The notes under the pieces: generated by a model
The model's input: the letters and a program-made list of their open reading frames with translations, nothing else
Database searches by the model: none
Told to the model about the DNA's origin: nothing
Assembly (NCBI RefSeq): GCF_001424945.1
Contig: NZ_LMCW01000045.1
Span: forward strand, 1 to 64,000
Length of the DNA: 64,000 nt
Direction of reading: 5' to 3'
From: Rhizobium sp. Root1203
GTDB taxonomy: Bacteria; Pseudomonadota; Alphaproteobacteria; Rhizobiales; Rhizobiaceae
Program-made: the position numbers and the translations under genes
Shown: piece by piece, positions 8,571-19,150 of the stretch
Numbering within the stretch: the first letter of the stretch is position 1
Layout of the letters: each line of letters opens with the position of its first letter

Positions 8571-11228
8571 ATGGCGGAAGAGGTCAAGACCACCTGTCCC
8601 TACTGCGGCGTCGGCTGCGGCGTGATCGCCAGGATCGCCGACGACGGCGTCGTGTCCGTCAACGGCGACCCCGAGCACCCCGCAAACTTCGGGCGCTTGT
8701 GCTCGAAGGGCTCGGCGCTCGCCGAAACCATCGACCTCGACGGACGCGTTCTGCATCCGGAGATCGCCGGCCGGCCGGCCGGTTGGGACGACGCTCTGGA
8801 CCTCGTTGCCAACCGCTTCTCGCGAACCATCGAAGAGCACGGGCCGGACGCCGTCGCCTTCTACGTCTCCGGACAGCTGCTGACCGAAGACTACTATGTC
8901 GCCAACAAGCTGATGAAGGGCTTCATCGGCTCGGCCAACATCGACACCAATTCGAGGCTCTGCATGTCGTCGTCCGTCGCCGGCCACCGCCGCGCCTTCG
9001 GTGCCGACACGGTGCCCGGCGCCTACGAGGACATCGAGCTCGCCGATCTGGTGATCCTGACCGGCTCCAACCTCGCCTGGTGTCACCCTGTCATCTATCA
9101 GAGGTTGGCGGCGGCCAAGGCTGCGCGCCCGGGTATGAAGGTCGTGGTCATCGATCCGCGCCGCACGATGACAGCCGATATCGCCGACCTGCATCTGGCG
9201 ATCCGCCCGGACAGCGATGTCGCCCTCTTCGTCGGCCTTTTCGCGCATCTGATCTCGCACGATGCCGTCAATCAGAACTATGTGGCCGAATACACCAACG
9301 GCTTTGCCGAAGCGTTCGCATCGGCCTCCGCGTCGTCCTTCAACGGGATCCTGGGGTGCACGGGCCTGCCCGCCATGCAGCTCCGCGAATTCTACCGTCT
9401 GTTCGCAACGACGGAGAAGGTCGTCACCTGCTACAGCCAGGGTGTGAACCAGTCCGTCTCGGGCACGGACAAGGTCAACGCCATCATCAACTGCCACCTC
9501 GCAACCGGCCGCATCGGCCGCCCCGGCATGGGGCCTTTCTCGCTGACCGGCCAGCCGAATGCCATGGGCGGCCGCGAGGTCGGCGGGCTGGCAAACATGC
9601 TCGCCGCCCACATGGCGTTGGAGAGCGCCGATGACCGCGACCGCGTCCAGCGCTTCTGGCAATCTCCCGGCGTGGCGACGAAGCCCGGCCTGAAAGCCGT
9701 CGACATGTTCGAGGCCGTCTCAGGGGGGCGTATCAAGGCACTGTGGATCATGGCGACCAACCCCGTCGTCTCGATGCCGAATGCCGATGCCGTGGAGGCA
9801 GCCATCAAGGCCTGCCCGTTCGTGGTCGTGTCCGACATCCTCAAGCAAACCGACACGACCCGGCACGCCCACGTGCTGCTGCCCTCGCTCGGCTGGGGAG
9901 AAAAGAGCGGCACAGTCACGAACTCCGAACGCCGCATTTCCCGCCAGCGGCCGTTCCTCGACGCACCCGGCGAAGCGCGCGCGGACTGGTGGCAGCTGAC
10001 CGAAGTCGCGCGCCGCATGGGCTTTGCTGAAGCATTCCCGTTCGCATCCCCGGCAGGCATCTTCGAGGAGCACGCAGCGCTCTCCGCCTTCGAAAACGAC
10101 GGCAGCCGCGATTTCGACATCGGTGCCTGTTCCGGCATCGACGAGACGGACTATGACGCGATGTCCCCGTTCCAGTGGCCGAGGTCCGCAGGCGACGTGA
10201 AGGCCGACACCCGCTTTTTCGCCAAGGGCGACTTCTTCCACGCCGACCGCAAGGCACGCTTCGTCGCGGTGGAACCCGCCGCTTCGGACCGGACCAACGC
10301 CGACTACCCCTTCACGCTCAACACCGGCCGCATCCGCGACCAGTGGCACACGATGACCCGATCGGGCAAAAGCGCCCGCCTGTCCTCCCATATCGCCGAA
10401 CCCTTTGCCGAACTGCATCCCCGCGATGCGATCGAGATCGGCGTCGGCAACGCCGGCCTCGTGGAGATCGAAAGTCCGCATGGCAAGTCGATCGTTCGCG
10501 CGTTGATCACCGACCGGCAGGCGCGCGGCAGCATCTTCGTGCCGATGCACTGGAACGATCAGTTCGCGGCCCGCGCCCGTATCGATGTGGTCGTTGCCCC
10601 CATCACCGATCCGTTCTCCGGCCAGCCGGCCTCCAAGAACGTTGCGGTCGCAGCACGGCCCTTCAAGGCGGCGCGATATGGATTTGCCGTCTCGGCCGGC
10701 AAGCCGCAGAGCCTCGACGCCGCCTATTGGGCAGTGGCAAAGGCCGACGGCGGCTGGCGCCTGGAACTTGGCTTCGATCGTGCTGTCGACGACTGGTGCA
10801 GCTGGTGCCGCGAGACGTTCGCCATCCCCGCGGGCATTGAACCGCTCGGTTACGCCGACCAGCAATCCGGCGATCTCAGGCTGGCCTTCTTCGACGGCAA
10901 GCGGCTGCTCGCGGCGCTGTTCCTCGCGCGCCAGCCGGTGGCGGTGGCCCGCAACTGGGCCATCTCGCAGCTTGCCGCCTGTCACGACGACCTGCGCAAG
11001 CGCTTCGCGCTGGTCGCCGGCCGCCCCGGCGCCGACCAGCCGGATCCAGGGGCAACCGTCTGCTCCTGCTTCAGCATCGGCGTCAACCAGATCGTCGAGG
11101 CAGTCCGCAGCGGCTGTCACAGCGTCGAGGCCGTCGGCAAGGCAACCAATGCCGGAACGAACTGCGGCTCCTGCCGCTCCGAAATCAGGGGGATCATCGA
11201 TGGATGTCTTGCAGCCGCCGCGGAATGA
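8571..11228 (+). CDS. nasA: NasA: assimilatory nitrate reductase catalytic subunit
   Basis: An 885-residue molybdopterin oxidoreductase that reduces nitrate to nitrite in the cytoplasm. An N-terminal 4Fe-4S cluster is formed by Cys9, Cys12, Cys16 and Cys44 (CPYCGVGCG and RLCSKGSA). The bis-MGD domains follow, including SRLCMSSSVAGHRRAFGAD where assimilatory enzymes carry the cysteine that binds molybdenum. A dinucleotide-binding C-terminal domain follows. The last roughly 60 residues are a BFD-like 2Fe-2S module (TVCSCFSIG, then GTNCGSCRSEI), a fusion seen in NADH-linked NasA/NasC types. There is no Tat signal, as expected for an assimilatory enzyme. The gene overlaps cysG by 29 bases. Confidence 0.93.
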   Translation: MAEEVKTTCPYCGVGCGVIARIADDGVVSVNGDPEHPANFGRLCSKGSALAETIDLDGRVLHPEIAGRPAGWDDALDLVANRFSRTIEEHGPDAVAFYVSGQLLTEDYYVANKLMKGFIGSANIDTNSRLCMSSSVAGHRRAFGADTVPGAYEDIELADLVILTGSNLAWCHPVIYQRLAAAKAARPGMKVVVIDPRRTMTADIADLHLAIRPDSDVALFVGLFAHLISHDAVNQNYVAEYTNGFAEAFASASASSFNGILGCTGLPAMQLREFYRLFATTEKVVTCYSQGVNQSVSGTDKVNAIINCHLATGRIGRPGMGPFSLTGQPNAMGGREVGGLANMLAAHMALESADDRDRVQRFWQSPGVATKPGLKAVDMFEAVSGGRIKALWIMATNPVVSMPNADAVEAAIKACPFVVVSDILKQTDTTRHAHVLLPSLGWGEKSGTVTNSERRISRQRPFLDAPGEARADWWQLTEVARRMGFAEAFPFASPAGIFEEHAALSAFENDGSRDFDIGACSGIDETDYDAMSPFQWPRSAGDVKADTRFFAKGDFFHADRKARFVAVEPAASDRTNADYPFTLNTGRIRDQWHTMTRSGKSARLSSHIAEPFAELHPRDAIEIGVGNAGLVEIESPHGKSIVRALITDRQARGSIFVPMHWNDQFAARARIDVVVAPITDPFSGQPASKNVAVAARPFKAARYGFAVSAGKPQSLDAAYWAVAKADGGWRLELGFDRAVDDWCSWCRETFAIPAGIEPLGYADQQSGDLRLAFFDGKRLLAALFLARQPVAVARNWAISQLAACHDDLRKRFALVAGRPGADQPDPGATVCSCFSIGVNQIVEAVRSGCHSVEAVGKATNAGTNCGSCRSEIRGIIDGCLAAAAE

Positions 11229-12699
11229 CAATCCGGCCCGCCTGGAACCTCTCGCCAAGCTTCCGGTCTTCTGGGCACTGGAAGGGAAGCGCGTTGTCGT
11301 CGCTGGCGGTTCGGATGCGGCAGCCTGGAAGGCCGAGCTTCTCGCGGCCTGCGGCGCCGAGGTGCACGTCTATGCAGAGAGGCTGTCCGACACCTTCGAA
11401 AAGCTCGTTCTGCGCGGTGCAGAACATCCACGAGGCTCATTCGCTCACCACCCGCAGGCGTGGGACGCATCTATCGTCGCCGGCTCGGCGATCGCCATCG
11501 CCGACTGCGGGGACGACGGCGAAGCGCGGGCATTTTTTGATGCCGCCCATGCGGCCGGTGTACCCGTAAACGTCATCGACAGGCCTGCCTTCTGCCAATT
11601 CCAGTTCGGCTCGATCGTCAACCGGTCGCCGGTCGTGGTGGCGATATCAACCGATGGCGCTGCACCCATCCTGGCCCAGGCAATCCGCCGGCGGATCGAG
11701 ACATTGTTGCCGCGGGCGTTGAAAGGCTGGGCCGAACTTGCCCAATCGCTGCGGGAAACCATCAACGAGCGGCTCGTGCCCGGACCGCTGCGCCGCGTCT
11801 TCTGGGAAGGTTTCGTCGACCGCGCGTTTTCAAGTTCCGATACGCCGGAGGAGGGCGTCGGCGGGCTGCTTCTCAAGGAGGCCGAGCGGCTTCGGGAAGC
11901 GCCCGCCCACTCGTCCGGAGGTGGCCGCGTCACACTGGTCGGCGCCGGCCCCGGCGACGCGGAGCTGCTGACGCTGAAGGCGGTTCGCGCCCTGCAGGCC
12001 GCGGATGTGATCCTGTTCGACGACCTCGTCTCATCGGAGGTCCTGGAGCTTGCCCGCCGCGAAGCGAAGCGGATGCTGGTGGGAAAACGTGGCGGCCGCA
12101 CCAGTTGCCGCCAGGAAGACATCAACGAGACCATGGTGAAGCTCGCCAAGGCAGGCAAGCGGGTCGTGCGCCTGAAATCCGGCGACCCGATGATCTTCGG
12201 CAGGGCCGGCGAGGAGATCGCCCATCTCGATCGCGAGAACATTCCGGTCGATGTGATCCCCGGCATCACGGCTGCAAGCGCCATGGCCTCGCGCCTCGGC
12301 ATCTCGCTGACCCATCGCGACCACGCCCAGTCGGTGCGTTTCATCACCGGCCATTCCCGCTACGGCGGATTGCCCACTGATGTGAACTGGGCAACCGTTG
12401 CCGATCAGCAGACGACGACGGTCTTCTACATGGGAGGCCGGACGGCCCCTGCGATCGCCGGGAAACTGATTGCCGAAGGCCTCCCGCCCGCCACGCCCGC
12501 CGTGATCGTCAGCGACGTGAGCCGTACGACGGAGCGCGCATGGCGCGGCAGCCTTGCAACTCTCTCCGACGGCATCGTTCAGATCGGCTACGACAATCCC
12601 GTCCTGATCGCCGTCGGAAGCGCGCTCGCCGCGCGTCGAAGCGAGCAGGACGACAACGACCTCACGCAGATCGCAATCGCATTCGAAAGGGCAGGATGA
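11200..12699 (+). CDS. cysG: CysG: multifunctional siroheme synthase
   Basis: A 499-residue protein that makes siroheme, the cofactor of NirB. The N-terminal half (about 20-230) is the precorrin-2 dehydrogenase/ferrochelatase part, with a nucleotide-binding strand VVVAGGSDAA and the motif NVIDRPAFCQF. The C-terminal half (about 245-490) is uroporphyrinogen-III C-methyltransferase, with VTLVGAGPGDAELLTLKA, VGKRGG, RLKSGDPMIFGRAGEE and VIPGITAASA. The start overlaps the end of nasA, so expression is coupled to nitrate reductase. It is the last enzyme of the nitrate operon and its stop overlaps the next start in an ATGA. Confidence 0.92.
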   Translation: MDVLQPPRNDNPARLEPLAKLPVFWALEGKRVVVAGGSDAAAWKAELLAACGAEVHVYAERLSDTFEKLVLRGAEHPRGSFAHHPQAWDASIVAGSAIAIADCGDDGEARAFFDAAHAAGVPVNVIDRPAFCQFQFGSIVNRSPVVVAISTDGAAPILAQAIRRRIETLLPRALKGWAELAQSLRETINERLVPGPLRRVFWEGFVDRAFSSSDTPEEGVGGLLLKEAERLREAPAHSSGGGRVTLVGAGPGDAELLTLKAVRALQAADVILFDDLVSSEVLELARREAKRMLVGKRGGRTSCRQEDINETMVKLAKAGKRVVRLKSGDPMIFGRAGEEIAHLDRENIPVDVIPGITAASAMASRLGISLTHRDHAQSVRFITGHSRYGGLPTDVNWATVADQQTTTVFYMGGRTAPAIAGKLIAEGLPPATPAVIVSDVSRTTERAWRGSLATLSDGIVQIGYDNPVLIAVGSALAARRSEQDDNDLTQIAIAFERAG

Positions 12700-13016
12700 T
12701 GCAGTTTCAGGCGATGGCCCCGGCTCTCCTCGTCCTGTCGATTGCGTTCAGCGCATGCCGCTTCGCGACCATATTTCGTGCCCGGCAGGATTCGTCCGTC
12801 GCAGTCTCGCCTCAGACGATATTCGCAAGTGCTGTCAGTATCGGTTCGCTCGGCCTGGCTTTCGCCGGCAACGGCTTTTGGATCGCCCTGCTCATCGTCC
12901 TCACCGGCGCGCTTGCCGCGGCGGCAAGGAGGACGTCGGCCCATGATGGGGATCTCTGGCTCTCGATGGCCAGCCTCGCAGCCTACCTCCAGTTCGTCCC
13001 GGCGGCTGCTCTCTAG
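12696..13016 (+). CDS. Small membrane protein at the end of the nitrate operon
   Basis: A 106-residue protein I do not recognise. Its ATG overlaps the cysG stop (ATGA), so it is probably translated by coupling and belongs to the nitrate operon; a second ATG three bases later is equally possible. Hydropathy suggests three or four membrane spans: an N-terminal one with LLVLSIAFSAC, a central pair around ASAVSIGSLGLAFAG and WIALLIVLTGALAAAA, and a C-terminal one ending LQFVPAAAL. No catalytic motif is evident. A strong terminator follows 26 bases after the stop, which marks this as the last gene of the transcript. Confidence 0.7.
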   Translation: MMQFQAMAPALLVLSIAFSACRFATIFRARQDSSVAVSPQTIFASAVSIGSLGLAFAGNGFWIALLIVLTGALAAAARRTSAHDGDLWLSMASLAAYLQFVPAAAL

Positions 13017-13042
13017 CGCAAACGTCGAAAGCGTGACGAACG

Positions 13043-13075
13043 AAAAAACCGCCGGGACGATCCGGCGGTTTTTCT
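13043..13075. terminator. Bidirectional terminator between the nitrate operon and the M15-like gene
   Basis: A stem ACCGCCGG/CCGGCGGT with loop GACGAT is flanked by an A run on the left and a T run on the right. It can therefore end transcripts arriving from either side. It closes the + strand nitrate operon and the - strand gene ending at 13096. Confidence 0.85.
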
Positions 13076-13095
13076 TTGTTCCATCAACGGGTGGC

Positions 13096-14991
13096 TCAGT
13101 TCGATTCGAACTTGCGCACTTCCATGAAGTTTACGGCAGTACCGCTGAACCGGCCCGGATCGATGGAGGCCGTCTTGGTGAAGCCTTCCGCGTAGACCGA
13201 GGTCGGCTGGGCGCGAAGTGTCTGGCTGACAAACCGCGGTGCCTTCACCGGCTTGGTTACCATCTCCATGCGCGAATTGGTGAGCGCCCACTTCGAGATA
13301 ATCTTCTCGGTCAGCTTCGGCTCGGTCCTGACCGTAGCCCGGCTGGCATCGGCTTCTGCCGCCTCATGCTTGGTCGGGCGGCCGCCCTTGGCGGGCACGC
13401 CCTGCGCTACGCCGGCGTCGTCGGATGTCCGGGGCGCGTCGAAGCCATCCCCGAAGCCTGCCGACCGGGTCGACGGAGCGAGGGCGGCCATTTGCACCGG
13501 TGTCTTCTGGGCGGGAACCTTTTGCGGCATTGCCGCGTTGATAGCCTGTTCGACGCTCGAAACCGGCGGTTGGCTCGATGCGACCTGACGGTCGCCGGCC
13601 GTGTCCTGCTGGTTGAGCGCGTCGGCAACAGCCGGAGAAAGCGTATCCTCCTGGTCTGCCACATCGTCGTCCGCTTCCGCATCGGCATTCGTCGCGGCGA
13701 GAAGCTTTTCGGCAAGGGCCGGGCGTTCACCCGGCGTCGGAACCGCTGCGAGATTCCCCGTCATCGCAGTCGGATCTGCCGAAGCGACTTCCGCATCGCC
13801 CACAGAGCGGCGCGGTCCGAGCAGCGAAGGAACCGGTACGCTGTAGGCGCTGAGATCTGCAAACTGCTGCGGACCTTGATCGGTCACGGCAGAGAGGGCC
13901 TGTTGCGCGGCATTTCCGGACTGCGGAGCGACGAGGGCGCTGGCCACTTCGCTGCCGCCTGGTTGATTGGCGAACGCCGGCCGCACCTGCGGAATCGGCG
14001 CATTGACGCTTGCGACCTCGGTCGGCTGGGCGGGAGCCTGCTGGCCGGGATCGGCTGCGTTCGGAATATCGGCGGCCTTTGGCGGTGTCGCCCTGGCGAT
14101 TGCCACCGACGTTGCGCCGCTATCGTCGTCAGACGTGTCTTCTGCCTCGTCCGCTCCACCGCCGAACAGCGCTGCAAACAGAGTCTTGTGCTTGCGCGGC
14201 TCCTCGGACGAGCCGGAATAGGCGCCCGAGCTTGCCATCTGCACCTGGCTGGAGCTGACGCGGCGCTTGTAGTCGGCAACGGCCTGTTCATACCCAGGCA
14301 GCGGACGCCCGTCTGCGGGGATATGCATCGTGTTGCCGTTCGGGAAAAGCCTGACCAGTTCGTCACGGCTCATGCGCGGCCAGGCACGAACGCCGCCGAC
14401 ATCCATGTGCACGAAGGGCGAACCGGATTTCGGATAGAATCCAACGCCGCCGACCTGCATTTTCATGCCTATGCCACGCAAAGTGGCCAGTTTGACGTCA
14501 GGGATGAAGAAATCCATCGCCTTGCCGAGCATATGCTGGCTCTTCTCGGCAACGCCGGAATTGCGCGAACGGCCCTTCAGCATCGCGTTGGTAGCAGGCG
14601 AACGGAATCCGCAGACGACGTTGATATAGTCGCGTGAGCCGCTCTGGCGGTAGACTTCCCAGATCAGGTCGAAAAGGCGCGGGTCCATCTTGGTTGGCTG
14701 GTTCTTGCGCCAGTCGCGCAGAAAGCGGTTCAGCTGCTCGAGACCCTTGGGGTCGAACCTGCCGTTGCGCTTGTAGGTGATGACGGCTTTCTCGCCGGTG
14801 TGGACGAAGTAGAGCTTGAGACTACGCGTATCGCCAGCCGCCTGGGAAGGCGTGCTCACCGTCACAGGTGACGAAACAGCAACTGCGAGAAGGGCGGCCA
14901 TAGCCGTCCTAACCACCTTTCCGCAAAGGTCTGCGCACCTCTTGCGCCATGTCGGGCGCGAAGGCTTCGTGTTCCAATTCAGATCCGGCAA
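13096..14991 (-). CDS. DUF882 / M15-like peptidoglycan endopeptidase with long low-complexity tail
   Basis: About 631 residues. An N-terminal signal/anchor segment (AALLAVAVSSPVTVST) ends near residue 50. It is followed by a DUF882 domain (about 55-235) related to MepK and peptidase M15, with zinc-ligand motifs SQHMLGKAMDFF and FVHMDVGGVRAW. Such enzymes cut cross-links in peptidoglycan in the periplasm. The remaining roughly 400 residues are rich in Ala, Pro, Gln and Ser with no fold I can name, much longer than the about 180-residue catalytic family. No ATG fits the start. A TTG at 14991 has GGGG seven bases upstream; another TTG at 14997 has poorer spacing. Confidence 0.75.
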   Translation of the reverse strand: MPDLNWNTKPSRPTWRKRCADLCGKVVRTAMAALLAVAVSSPVTVSTPSQAAGDTRSLKLYFVHTGEKAVITYKRNGRFDPKGLEQLNRFLRDWRKNQPTKMDPRLFDLIWEVYRQSGSRDYINVVCGFRSPATNAMLKGRSRNSGVAEKSQHMLGKAMDFFIPDVKLATLRGIGMKMQVGGVGFYPKSGSPFVHMDVGGVRAWPRMSRDELVRLFPNGNTMHIPADGRPLPGYEQAVADYKRRVSSSQVQMASSGAYSGSSEEPRKHKTLFAALFGGGADEAEDTSDDDSGATSVAIARATPPKAADIPNAADPGQQAPAQPTEVASVNAPIPQVRPAFANQPGGSEVASALVAPQSGNAAQQALSAVTDQGPQQFADLSAYSVPVPSLLGPRRSVGDAEVASADPTAMTGNLAAVPTPGERPALAEKLLAATNADAEADDDVADQEDTLSPAVADALNQQDTAGDRQVASSQPPVSSVEQAINAAMPQKVPAQKTPVQMAALAPSTRSAGFGDGFDAPRTSDDAGVAQGVPAKGGRPTKHEAAEADASRATVRTEPKLTEKIISKWALTNSRMEMVTKPVKAPRFVSQTLRAQPTSVYAEGFTKTASIDPGRFSGTAVNFMEVRKFESN

Positions 14992-15169
14992 ACTCAATCC
15001 CCGTCAGACAGCCGATGGTCCTCTACCCGACCCTTGACTGTGAAATGCGGTCACACGATGGCAAAAATGCCACACGTGATCAACCTTTTCTTTACATAGT
15101 GAACAGCCCGCTAACAAGTGGTTTATGAATGGTAACAAAAGATGATTGCCGGATTCTTAATTTAGCGGG

Positions 15170-16723
<1,554 letters not shown>

Positions 16724-16853
16724 TGCCGCCTCACTTCATGCGAAACCTGCAAGCACTCTCGCAGAAAGGCTTGAACATCCAGTTTTGAGAAATAATCGCA
16801 TTTTAACGTTTGTGACGGAGCCAAAATCGCCTCGAAACGAAGCTTCTCGGCTA

Positions 16854-16883
16854 CCTAAAGCCCCTTGATGCCGGGGCTTTAGG
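16854..16883. repeat. Perfect 11-bp inverted repeat upstream of the M3 peptidase gene
   Basis: CCTAAAGCCCC, an eight-base loop, then GGGGCTTTAGG. It sits 49 bases before the peptidase start and 130 bases beyond the divergent regulator start. No T run follows on either strand, and no transcript converges here, so an operator or a leader hairpin fits better than a terminator. Confidence 0.7.
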
Positions 16884-16931
16884 CGCATAGACAGTCAAGC
16901 CTGTCGCAAAAGAGGAAGAGGAACCCTGCTC

Positions 16932-18785
16932 ATGAAAAACACGCTCGCCGGCGCCGATCTTAATTTTTCGGCAAGCTCCGCCGCCTCCGCGACCGATACC
17001 GCGCTGGGCGATCTGCCGACCTGGAAATTGCAGGACCTCTACCCATCCGCCACTTCCACCGCCTTCGTCGCCGACATGGACAAGGCCGGCAAGCTTGCGG
17101 TTGCCTTCGAAGAAAAGTGGAAGGGCAGGCTTGCCGAGGCCGTGACCAAGACGGGCGCCGAAGGCATCGGCCAGGCGCTCAAGGAATATGAGGCGCTGGA
17201 CGACATCATTGGCCGCCTCGGCTCGTTTGCGAGCCTCACCTACTTCTCCGACACCAGCAACCCGGTGAATGGCAAGCTCTACGGCGACGTGCAGGCTAAG
17301 ATCACCGATTTCTCGGGCCACCTCCTGTTCTTCGCGCTCGAACTCAACCGCATCGATGATGCTGTCATCGATGCGTCGATGGCGAACGACCCCGACGCCG
17401 GCCACTATCGCCCCTGGCTGGTCGACCTGCGCCAGGACAAGCCCTACCAGCTCGACGACAAGCTGGAGCAGCTCTTCCTCGAAAAGTCGATGACATCGGC
17501 CGCCGCCTTCAATCGCCTGTTCGACGAAACGATGTCGGAGCTGCGCTTCGACGTCGACGGCGAGAAGCTGCCGCTCGAAGTGACGCTCAACATGTTGCAG
17601 GACAAGGACCCCGAGGTTCGTCGCAAGGCCGCCATGGCGCTCGCCGCAACCTTCAGGGCGAACCTGCGCACTTTTACCCTCATCACCAACACGCTCGCCA
17701 AGGACAAGGACATCTCCGACCGCTGGCGCGGCTTCGAGGACATCGCCGATTCCAGGCATCTGGCAAACCGCGTCGAACGCGACGTCGTCGATGCTCTGGC
17801 CGCCGCCGTCAAGCAGGCTTATCCGCGCCTCTCGCACCGCTATTACAAGATGAAGGCCAAGTGGCTCGGCATGGAGCAGATGGAGTTCTGGGACCGCAAT
17901 GCGCCGCTCCCGGAGACGTCGAACGCCGTGATTTCCTGGGACGAAGCCAGGGACACGGTGTTGTCCGCCTATGGCAACTTTGCCCCGGAGATGGCCGCAA
18001 TCGCCAAGCGTTTCTTCGACGAGCATTGGATCGACGCGCCGGTGCGACCGGGCAAGGCGCCAGGCGCGTTTGCCCATCCCACGGTGCCCTCCGCTCATCC
18101 CTATGTGCTGGTCAACTACCTCGGCAAGCCGCGCGACGTGATGACGCTTGCCCATGAACTCGGCCACGGCGTCCATCAGGTACTGGCCGGTGCCCAGGGC
18201 GCCCTGATGTGCCAGACGCCGCTGACGCTTGCCGAAACCGCATCCGTCTTCGGCGAAATGCTGACCTTCCGGGCGCTGCTCGACAAGACAAAGGACAGGC
18301 GCGAGCGCAAGGCGATGCTGGCCCAGAAGGTCGAGGACATGATCAACACGGTCGTGCGCCAGATCGCCTTCTACGAATTCGAGCGGAAGATCCATACGGC
18401 CAGGAAAGCCGGCGAACTGACGTCGGACGACATCGGCGAACTGTGGCTTTCGGTGCAGTCGGAAAGCCTTGGACCGGCGATCAGGATTTCCGAGGGTTAC
18501 GAGACCTACTGGGCCTATATCCCCCACTTCATCCATTCACCCTTCTACGTCTACGCCTACGCCTTCGGCGACTGCCTGGTGAATTCGCTCTATGCGGTCT
18601 ACCAGAAAGCCGACAAGGGCTTCCAGGAAAAGTATTTCGAGCTCCTGAAGGCAGGCGGCACCAAGCACCACGCCGAACTTCTGAAGCCTTTCGGCCTGGA
18701 CGCGACCGATCCGTCGTTCTGGAGCAAGGGACTGTCGATGATCGAGGGGCTGATCGACGAGCTGGAAGCGCTAGATAAGGCCTGA
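16932..18785 (+). CDS. pepF: Oligoendopeptidase F, M3 family metallopeptidase
   Basis: A 617-residue cytoplasmic zinc peptidase that cuts oligopeptides. The PepF N-terminal domain lies around residues 130-200. The M3 catalytic domain holds the zinc motif LAHELGHGVHQ near residues 405-415, with the downstream ligand region ETASVFGEM. Length and domain order match the pepF/M3 family of alphaproteobacteria. An AGAGGAAC site lies upstream of the ATG. It stands alone, with a dyad in its promoter region (16854-16883). Confidence 0.92.
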   Translation: MKNTLAGADLNFSASSAASATDTALGDLPTWKLQDLYPSATSTAFVADMDKAGKLAVAFEEKWKGRLAEAVTKTGAEGIGQALKEYEALDDIIGRLGSFASLTYFSDTSNPVNGKLYGDVQAKITDFSGHLLFFALELNRIDDAVIDASMANDPDAGHYRPWLVDLRQDKPYQLDDKLEQLFLEKSMTSAAAFNRLFDETMSELRFDVDGEKLPLEVTLNMLQDKDPEVRRKAAMALAATFRANLRTFTLITNTLAKDKDISDRWRGFEDIADSRHLANRVERDVVDALAAAVKQAYPRLSHRYYKMKAKWLGMEQMEFWDRNAPLPETSNAVISWDEARDTVLSAYGNFAPEMAAIAKRFFDEHWIDAPVRPGKAPGAFAHPTVPSAHPYVLVNYLGKPRDVMTLAHELGHGVHQVLAGAQGALMCQTPLTLAETASVFGEMLTFRALLDKTKDRRERKAMLAQKVEDMINTVVRQIAFYEFERKIHTARKAGELTSDDIGELWLSVQSESLGPAIRISEGYETYWAYIPHFIHSPFYVYAYAFGDCLVNSLYAVYQKADKGFQEKYFELLKAGGTKHHAELLKPFGLDATDPSFWSKGLSMIEGLIDELEALDKA

Positions 18786-18876
18786 GCAACGGTTGTCTCC
18801 CAAAGTTGGAGACGGCGCGAACGACCGCGCCTTGCGTAACGTTCAAGAGGAACAATGAAGGCACCCCCTTCTCCCT

Positions 18877-19004
18877 CATTCCTGTGCGCGTCACAGGAAT
18901 CCAGTGCGCCCAGGTCCCTGGGCGCGGGAGACACTGTGCGGCGAATGACATCGTTCACGGCGCAGAAGCGCCGTGGCTGGATTCCTGTGACAAGCACAGG
19001 AATG
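18877..19004. repeat. Composite palindromic intergenic repeat between pepF and pabB
   Basis: The outer arms, 28 bases each (18877-18904 and 18977-19004), are inverted copies with two mismatches. Each arm is itself a near palindrome (ATTCCTGTG/CACAGGAAT). Two inner hairpins lie between them: GCGCCCAGG/CCTGGGCGC around 18906-18925, and CACGGCGC/GCGCCGTG around 18958-18977. The layout resembles mosaic palindromic repeats scattered through rhizobial genomes; identity with a named family is not established. Confidence 0.7.
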
Positions 19005-19150
19005 CGGGATACTGGAATGAGGCGAGGCCCAGACGGCACACCTTCTCCGCCGAACAGGCTGCTGCTCGTCGTTCCGCTCCGCCCCCTCACCTGTCCGACG
19101 GGCAGCAGAGGAACACTGCGAACCTCGCCGCACGGGGCGCAAGCATCGCT

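Noticed and set aside
18806..19150. N-terminal extension of pabB
   Set aside because: It reads through a palindromic intergenic repeat and has no similarity to the family; the family start is at 19151.
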